Source: Paracoccaceae bacterium
GTDB lineage: Bacteria > Pseudomonadota > Alphaproteobacteria > Rhodobacterales > Rhodobacteraceae
Assembly (NCBI GenBank): GCA_007131945.1
Contig: SLPP01000383.1
Span: forward strand, 1 to 9,150
Direction of reading: 5' to 3'
DNA length: 9,150 nucleotides
The notes below the pieces were generated by a model. That model saw only the letters and a program-made list of their open reading frames with translations. It was not told the DNA's origin and ran no database searches. The position numbers and the translations under genes were made by a program. This document shows positions 6,156-9,150 of this stretch, piece by piece; position 1 is the stretch's first letter, and the number at the start of each line of letters is the position of its first letter.

Positions 6156-7444
6156 GCGGCGGCTTCCTCGATGCGCGTGCCCATCGCCTCGACCACGTCG
6201 ACGGCCGAGGCGAAACCGTCCTCGTGGAAGCCGTTGCGCAGCCAGGCGCCGCAGAACCAGGTGTTCGCGGTCCCGTTCGCCGCCCGGATCCGCTCCTGCG
6301 CCCTGAGCGCGCCGAGGTCGAAGACCGGGTGGCGGAAGGTATGGGTGTCGTAGATCAGCTCCTCGCGGATCGGGCGGGTGGCGTTCAGCGTGACGATCAT
6401 CAGGTCGTCCTGCGGGATCGGCTGCAGCGAGTTCATCCAGTAGGAAAGCGCGATCTTCTCGCGGTCGGCGGGCGAATGCTCGGTATAGGTCCAGCTCGCC
6501 CAGACCTTGCGCCGGCGCGGCATGACCGAGGCGTCGGCATGCAGCACCGCGTGGTTGTCCTGGTAGCCGACCGCGCCGAGATTCGCCCGTTCGCTCGGCG
6601 TCGCGTCGGCGAGCAGCCGCAGGCTGACATCGGAATGCGTGGCGAGGACGACCTCGTCGAAACGCTCCCACTCGCCGCCCGCGACGCGGAGCTCGACCCC
6701 GAGCGGGGTGCGGCGGACACCGGCGACCGGCGTGCCGGTCCGGATCGCCACGCCGCGCGCGGCGAGGTCGCGCTCGAGCCGGCCGACATATTCGACCGAG
6801 CCGCCATCGACCGTGTACCACTGGTGCTGGCCATGATAGCCGAGCAGCGCGTGGTTCTGGAAGAAACGCACCATCGCCGCGGCTGGGAAGTCGAGGATCT
6901 GCTCCTTCGGCGTCGACCAGATCGCGCCCGAGAACGGCGTCAGGTAGCGGTCGCGGAACCAGGCCCCCAGCCCCAGCGCATGGGTCAGCTCGCCGATCGT
7001 CATCGCCGGGTCGGTCGCCGTCTCCACCGCGCGGCGGTTGAAGCGCAGGATGTCGCGGATCATGCGCAGGAAGCGCGGATCGGCGAGGCTGCGGCGCGAG
7101 GCGAAGATCTGGTCGATCGAGTTGAGGTTGTACTCGCACCGCCCGCCGTCGAAGGAGGCGCCGAAGCTCATGTTCGAGGGCACGACGGGCACGTCGAGCG
7201 CGTCGAACATTGCGCTCAGGTTCGGATAGTTGACATGGTTGAAGACGATGAAACCGGTATCGACCCACTGGTCGCCGCGCTTGCCGGCGATCACCGTGCG
7301 CGCATGCCCGCCCAGTCGCGGCGCCGCCTCGATCAGCGACACGCGGTTTCCCGGCGCCAGCAGCCAGGCCGCGGCCATGCCGGAAATGCCGCCACCGATC
7401 ACGGCGATCCGGCGGCTGGGGGCAGAGAAAGTCTCGAAAGGCAT
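6152..7444 (-). CDS. ufaD: FAD-dependent amine-oxidase-like protein, probable fatty acyl desaturase UfaD
   Basis: A 430-residue flavoprotein of the NAD(P)-binding/amine oxidase type. The dinucleotide-binding motif is IAVIGGGISGMAAAWLL (13-29), with E39 at the end of strand 2 for the FAD ribose and RLGGHART (43-50) behind it. WVDTGFIVFNHVNYPNL (60-76) is typical of this subfamily. A C-terminal FAD block reads WFCGAWLRNGFHEDGFASA (396-414). In R. sphaeroides the equivalent gene, RSP_1091, is reported as ufaD, needed to introduce the second double bond into the methylated acyl chain before furan formation on membrane phospholipids (from memory). The ATG at 7444 has AGGAG 6 bases upstream. It is the first gene of a five-gene leftward operon and is divergent from rpoE, consistent with control by that sigma factor. 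The predicted protein is complete, with no frameshift. Confidence 0.87.
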   Translation of the reverse strand: MPFETFSAPSRRIAVIGGGISGMAAAWLLAPGNRVSLIEAAPRLGGHARTVIAGKRGDQWVDTGFIVFNHVNYPNLSAMFDALDVPVVPSNMSFGASFDGGRCEYNLNSIDQIFASRRSLADPRFLRMIRDILRFNRRAVETATDPAMTIGELTHALGLGAWFRDRYLTPFSGAIWSTPKEQILDFPAAAMVRFFQNHALLGYHGQHQWYTVDGGSVEYVGRLERDLAARGVAIRTGTPVAGVRRTPLGVELRVAGGEWERFDEVVLATHSDVSLRLLADATPSERANLGAVGYQDNHAVLHADASVMPRRRKVWASWTYTEHSPADREKIALSYWMNSLQPIPQDDLMIVTLNATRPIREELIYDTHTFRHPVFDLGALRAQERIRAANGTANTWFCGAWLRNGFHEDGFASAVDVVEAMGTRIEEAAA

Positions 7445-7474
7445 GCAGCTCTCCTCGTTCGTGCCTGTAGCAGC

Positions 7475-7503
7475 GGATACGCGGCGGAACCGCATGCGGA
7501 TTA
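7475..7503 (-). promoter_or_regulatory. Candidate RpoE promoter for the ufaD operon
   Basis: On the minus strand TAATCC (7503-7498) stands 18 bases from TATCC (7479-7475). The first element differs by one base from the TGATCC -35 known for R. sphaeroides RpoE; the second matches only TAT of the TA(A/T)(G/A) -10. Transcription would begin near 7468, about 24 bases before the ufaD ATG, leaving room for the AGGAG site. Geometry is good, sequence match partial. Confidence 0.42.
7490..7499. repeat. Perfect 10-bp palindrome CCGCATGCGG between the divergent promoters
   Basis: CCGCATGCGG is fully self-complementary. It lies between the two elements of the candidate ufaD promoter, just inside its -35. 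It might be an operator half or simply a GC-rich chance palindrome; its core GCATGC recurs at 7441-7446 around the ufaD start. Confidence 0.35.
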
Positions 7504-7527
7504 GTCGGGAAAAAAATTGCGCCGATG

Positions 7528-7557
7528 TGATCCGCGCCGGGATGCAGGGCGTACTCC
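7528..7557 (+). promoter_or_regulatory. Candidate autoregulated RpoE promoter of rpoE-chrR
   Basis: TGATCC at 7528-7533 is an exact match to the -35 known for R. sphaeroides RpoE promoters. It is followed after 18 bases by TACTCC (7552-7557), which keeps the leading TA but not the usual following bases. A nine-base A/T tract (seven A then TT, 7510-7518) lies just upstream, where an UP-like element would be. Transcription would start near 7563, giving an untranslated leader of about 95 bases before the GTG at 7658. Confidence 0.52.
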
Positions 7558-7638
7558 CCGCATGTTGCAGTTCGTGCGCGCAGGGCCGATAACCGAATCG
7601 CTCCGCATTCCCCCGGCTCTCGGCCGGTTGGCGGGGAC

Positions 7639-7648
7639 GGAAGAGGGG
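7639..7648 (+). promoter_or_regulatory. Ribosome-binding site that selects the rpoE GTG start
   Basis: A purine-rich run GGAAGAGGGG ends 9 bases before the GTG at 7658. No similar run precedes the upstream in-frame TTG (7517) or ATG (7562), so the GTG is preferred although the frame is open further upstream. Confidence 0.6.
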
Positions 7649-7657
7649 TCGGTCCAC

Positions 7658-8206
7658 GTGTCGGATGGCAGCGCACCGCAGGGCGAATGGGTCGAGCAGA
7701 TGCTCCGGCTCGCCCGGCATGGCGACGAAAGCGCCTTTGCCGAGCTGTTCGGCCATTTCGCGCCGCGGGTGAAGGCGTTCCTCATGAAGTCCGGCGCCAC
7801 GGCGTCGCTGGCCGAGGAATGCGCCCAGGACGTGATGGCGACCGTCTGGCACAAGGCGGCGCTGTTCGACCCGGCACGCGCCAGCGTGGCGACCTGGATC
7901 TTCACCATCGCCCGCAACCGGCGGATCGATGCGCTGCGCAAGTCCCGTCGGCCCGAGCCCGAGGATCTTCCCTGGGGTCCCGAGCCGGAGCCCGACCAGG
8001 TCGATGCGCTCGTCCTGCAGCAGGAGACGGAAAAACTGGGCGAGGCGCTCGCGCTTCTGCCCGACAACCAGAGGGAGCTGATCGAGAAGGCCTATTTCGG
8101 CGATCTCAGCCACGGCGAGATCGCGAAGATCACCGGCCTGCCGCTTGGCACGATCAAGTCCCGCATCCGGCTGGCGCTGGAAAAGCTGCGCCAGACCATG
8201 ACGTGA
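7658..8206 (+). CDS. rpoE: RNA polymerase group IV sigma factor RpoE (singlet oxygen response)
   Basis: A 182-residue ECF sigma factor. The sigma-2 region spans about 20-98: SAFAELFGHFAPRVKAFLMK (25-44), EECAQDVMATVWHKA (53-67), and WIFTIARNRRIDALRK (80-95) for -10 recognition. A linker follows, rich in Pro and Glu (99-113). The sigma-4 helix-turn-helix is about 130-179, LPDNQRELIEKAYFGDLSHGE and LPLGTIKSRIRLALEKLR. K39 and M43 correspond to K38 and M42 of R. sphaeroides RpoE, positions I recall as affecting ChrR inhibition. The protein should direct RNA polymerase to singlet-oxygen stress promoters, including its own and that of the divergent ufaD operon. chrR follows after 11 bases. The GTG at 7658 is supported by GGAAGAGGGG; an in-frame ATG at 7562 would add 32 residues unlike a sigma N-terminus. 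Confidence 0.93.
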   Translation: MSDGSAPQGEWVEQMLRLARHGDESAFAELFGHFAPRVKAFLMKSGATASLAEECAQDVMATVWHKAALFDPARASVATWIFTIARNRRIDALRKSRRPEPEDLPWGPEPEPDQVDALVLQQETEKLGEALALLPDNQRELIEKAYFGDLSHGEIAKITGLPLGTIKSRIRLALEKLRQTMT

Positions 8207-8217
8207 AGGTAACGACG

Positions 8218-8862
8218 ATGATTCGGCACCATCTGAGCGACGCGCTCCTCATGGCCTACAGCGCCGGGCAACTGCCCGAGGCCTTCAGCCTGGCGGTCGC
8301 CACGCATGTCTCGCTCTGCGACGAGTGCCGCGCGCGGCTTGAAAGCTTCGACGCGGTGGGCGGGGTGCTGCTCGAGGATTGCGCCGAGACCGGCATGGCA
8401 GAGGACAGCTTCGCCGCGACCATGGCGCGGATCAAGTCGGGCGCGCCGCAGCCGCGGATGGTGCCGCCCGCGCCCGCGCGCGGCATCTTCCCGGCGCCGC
8501 TGCGCGACTATGTCGGCGGCGATCTCGAGGCGGTGCGCTGGCGTCCGGTCGGTGGCGGCGTGCGGCAGGCGATCCTGCCCACCGACCGCGCCGCCACGGC
8601 GCGGCTCCTCTACATTCCCGGCGGCGTGGCAGTGCCCGATCACGGCCACCGCGGCACCGAGCTGACGCTGGTCCTGCAGGGCGCCTTCCGCGATGAAGTC
8701 GACCGCTTCGCCCGCGGCGATATCGAGATCGCGACCGAGGAACTGGAACACACGCCCGTCGCCGAGGCGGGAGAGCCCTGCATCTGCCTCGCCGCGACCG
8801 ACGCGCCCTTGCGGTTCAACAGTCTCGTTCCGCGGATGCTGCAACCGCTCCTGCGGATTTGA
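8218..8862 (+). CDS. chrR: Zinc-binding anti-sigma factor ChrR
   Basis: A 214-residue cytoplasmic anti-sigma factor, the same size as R. sphaeroides ChrR (213). The N-terminal anti-sigma domain carries all zinc ligands: H5, H30, C34 and C37 in the H-x3-C-x2-C arrangement. A variable linker follows (about 60-90), then a cupin-like C-terminal domain with H142, H144, E148 and H178 matching its second zinc site. GGGVRQAILPT (112-122), VPDHGHRGTELTLVLQGAFR (139-158) and ICLAATDAPLRFNS (189-202) are nearly as I recall for R. sphaeroides. C188 and C190 are also kept. The N-terminal domain blocks RpoE binding to core polymerase; the C-terminal domain is needed for the response to singlet oxygen. The ATG has GAAGGT 7 bases upstream and lies 11 bases after rpoE, so the two are co-transcribed. 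Confidence 0.94.
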   Translation: MIRHHLSDALLMAYSAGQLPEAFSLAVATHVSLCDECRARLESFDAVGGVLLEDCAETGMAEDSFAATMARIKSGAPQPRMVPPAPARGIFPAPLRDYVGGDLEAVRWRPVGGGVRQAILPTDRAATARLLYIPGGVAVPDHGHRGTELTLVLQGAFRDEVDRFARGDIEIATEELEHTPVAEAGEPCICLAATDAPLRFNSLVPRMLQPLLRI

Positions 8863-8863
8863 A

Positions 8864-8896
8864 CGGACGATCCGCCCCTCCCTTCCGGATCGTTCG
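8864..8896 (+). terminator. Hairpin directly after chrR
   Basis: CGGACGATCCG (8864-8874) pairs with CGGATCGTTCG (8886-8896): an 11-bp stem with one G-U pair and an 11-base C-rich loop. It starts one base after the chrR stop codon. There is no T run after it, so it is terminator-like rather than a classical intrinsic terminator. Confidence 0.55.
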
Positions 8897-8901
8897 CCTC
8901 G

Positions 8902-8934
8902 CGGCCGGCGCGCTTCTCCTCGACGCGCCGGCCG
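8902..8934. terminator. Second hairpin after chrR, perfect 11-bp stem
   Basis: CGGCCGGCGCG (8902-8912) and CGCGCCGGCCG (8924-8934) are perfect reverse complements around an 11-base loop. It follows the first hairpin by 5 bases and is followed only by GTTCCC, not a T run. It may act for both directions, because the gene at the right end runs toward it. Confidence 0.55.
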
Positions 8935-8978
8935 TTCCCGTGCCTCGAGCTGCCACCCGCCTGCGACCCGCTGTCGGG

Positions 8979-8994
8979 CGCCGCCGTGGCGGCG
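8979..8994. repeat. Small inverted repeat near the stop of the right-end gene
   Basis: CGCCGCC (8979-8985) and GGCGGCG (8988-8994) can pair around GT. It lies 14 bases beyond the stop of the leftward right-end gene and could be part of that gene's 3' end. The loop is too tight to be convincing without further support. Confidence 0.25.
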
Positions 8995-9007
8995 TCGGGC
9001 GGCGGGT

Positions 9008-9150
9008 TCAGCCGCGGCCGCGCTCCAGCAGGACCGGCGTCGCGGCGCCCTCCTCGCCCTCGGCGACGAAGTCGAATTCGTCGATCCGCCGCGCCCGCCG
9101 GGTCGCCTTCTCGGCCGAGATGCGGATCTCGGCGATGTCCCGCGCGGCCT
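9008..9150 (-). CDS. C-terminal end of an unidentified leftward gene (partial)
   Basis: The minus strand is open from the window edge to a TGA at 9010-9008, giving 46 residues. The first part, ARDIAEIRISAEKATRRARR, is highly charged and likely helical, with alternating basic and acidic residues typical of a coiled coil or amphipathic helix. The end, about 22 residues of EFDFVAEGEEGAATPVLLER type, is acidic and probably flexible. No start codon lies inside the window. The codon pattern is strongly GC at third positions like the neighbours, which supports real coding. I do not recognise the family. It converges on rpoE-chrR across a 145-base gap with hairpins. Confidence 0.6.
   Translation of the reverse strand, partial: AARDIAEIRISAEKATRRARRIDEFDFVAEGEEGAATPVLLERGRG

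Noticed and set aside
6224..7504. A 426-codon plus-strand frame opposite ufaD
   Set aside because: No domain recognisable, and it overlaps entirely a gene with clear FAD motifs and a good ribosome site.
7517..7657. Extending rpoE upstream to TTG 7517 or ATG 7562
   Set aside because: TTG 7517 lies upstream of the candidate promoter; neither start has a ribosome site, and the added residues do not look like a sigma factor. Kept only as a question in the findings.
1..9150. CRISPR arrays, tRNA or rRNA genes, insertion sequences, transposases, attachment sites
   Set aside because: I saw no regularly spaced repeats, tRNA-like cloverleaf, transposase motif or terminal inverted repeat. Composition is uniform across the window and gives no sign of a mobile island.

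Overview
This window is a very GC-rich, densely packed bacterial segment. Its best matches point to a Rhodobacter-like alphaproteobacterium (Rhodobacteraceae). The decisive evidence is an RpoE-type group IV sigma factor followed by its zinc anti-sigma factor ChrR, with a divergent operon that starts with a flavin amine-oxidase-like gene and a DUF1365 gene. This is the layout I recall for the singlet-oxygen response locus of Rhodobacter sphaeroides (RSP_1087 to RSP_1093). The species cannot be named from the sequence alone.

Layout, left to right. Positions 1-1745 hold a leftward group: an acyl-CoA synthetase (123-1745), a possible 20-codon ORF (41-103) and the first codons of a gene that leaves the window (1-44). 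Divergent from the synthetase is a rightward EamA-type transporter (1826-2767). Its stop codon shares a CTAG palindrome with the stop codon of the last gene of a leftward five-gene operon (2764-7444). In transcription order that operon is ufaD-like flavoprotein, ufaO-like DUF1365 protein, GPH-like MFS transporter, DUF3833 protein and short-chain dehydrogenase. All four junctions in it overlap by 4 or 8 bases. Rightward from the same 213-base intergenic region run rpoE (7658-8206) and chrR (8218-8862). Two consecutive hairpins follow chrR, and the window ends in the C-terminal part of an unrecognised leftward gene (9008-9150).

How the genes probably work together: in R. sphaeroides, ChrR holds RpoE inactive through a zinc-binding N-terminal domain, and singlet oxygen leads to ChrR loss and RpoE activation. 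RpoE then transcribes its own operon and targets that include the genes for furan fatty acid formation on membrane phospholipids. All ChrR metal ligands are preserved here, and two outward-facing promoter candidates with the same 18-base spacing lie between the operons. The expected methyltransferase of the furan pathway (UfaM, Cfa-like) is not in the window. The MFS, DUF3833 and SDR genes are tied to ufaD/ufaO by translational overlap, but I know of no established role for them. They are the most interesting unexplained part of this locus.
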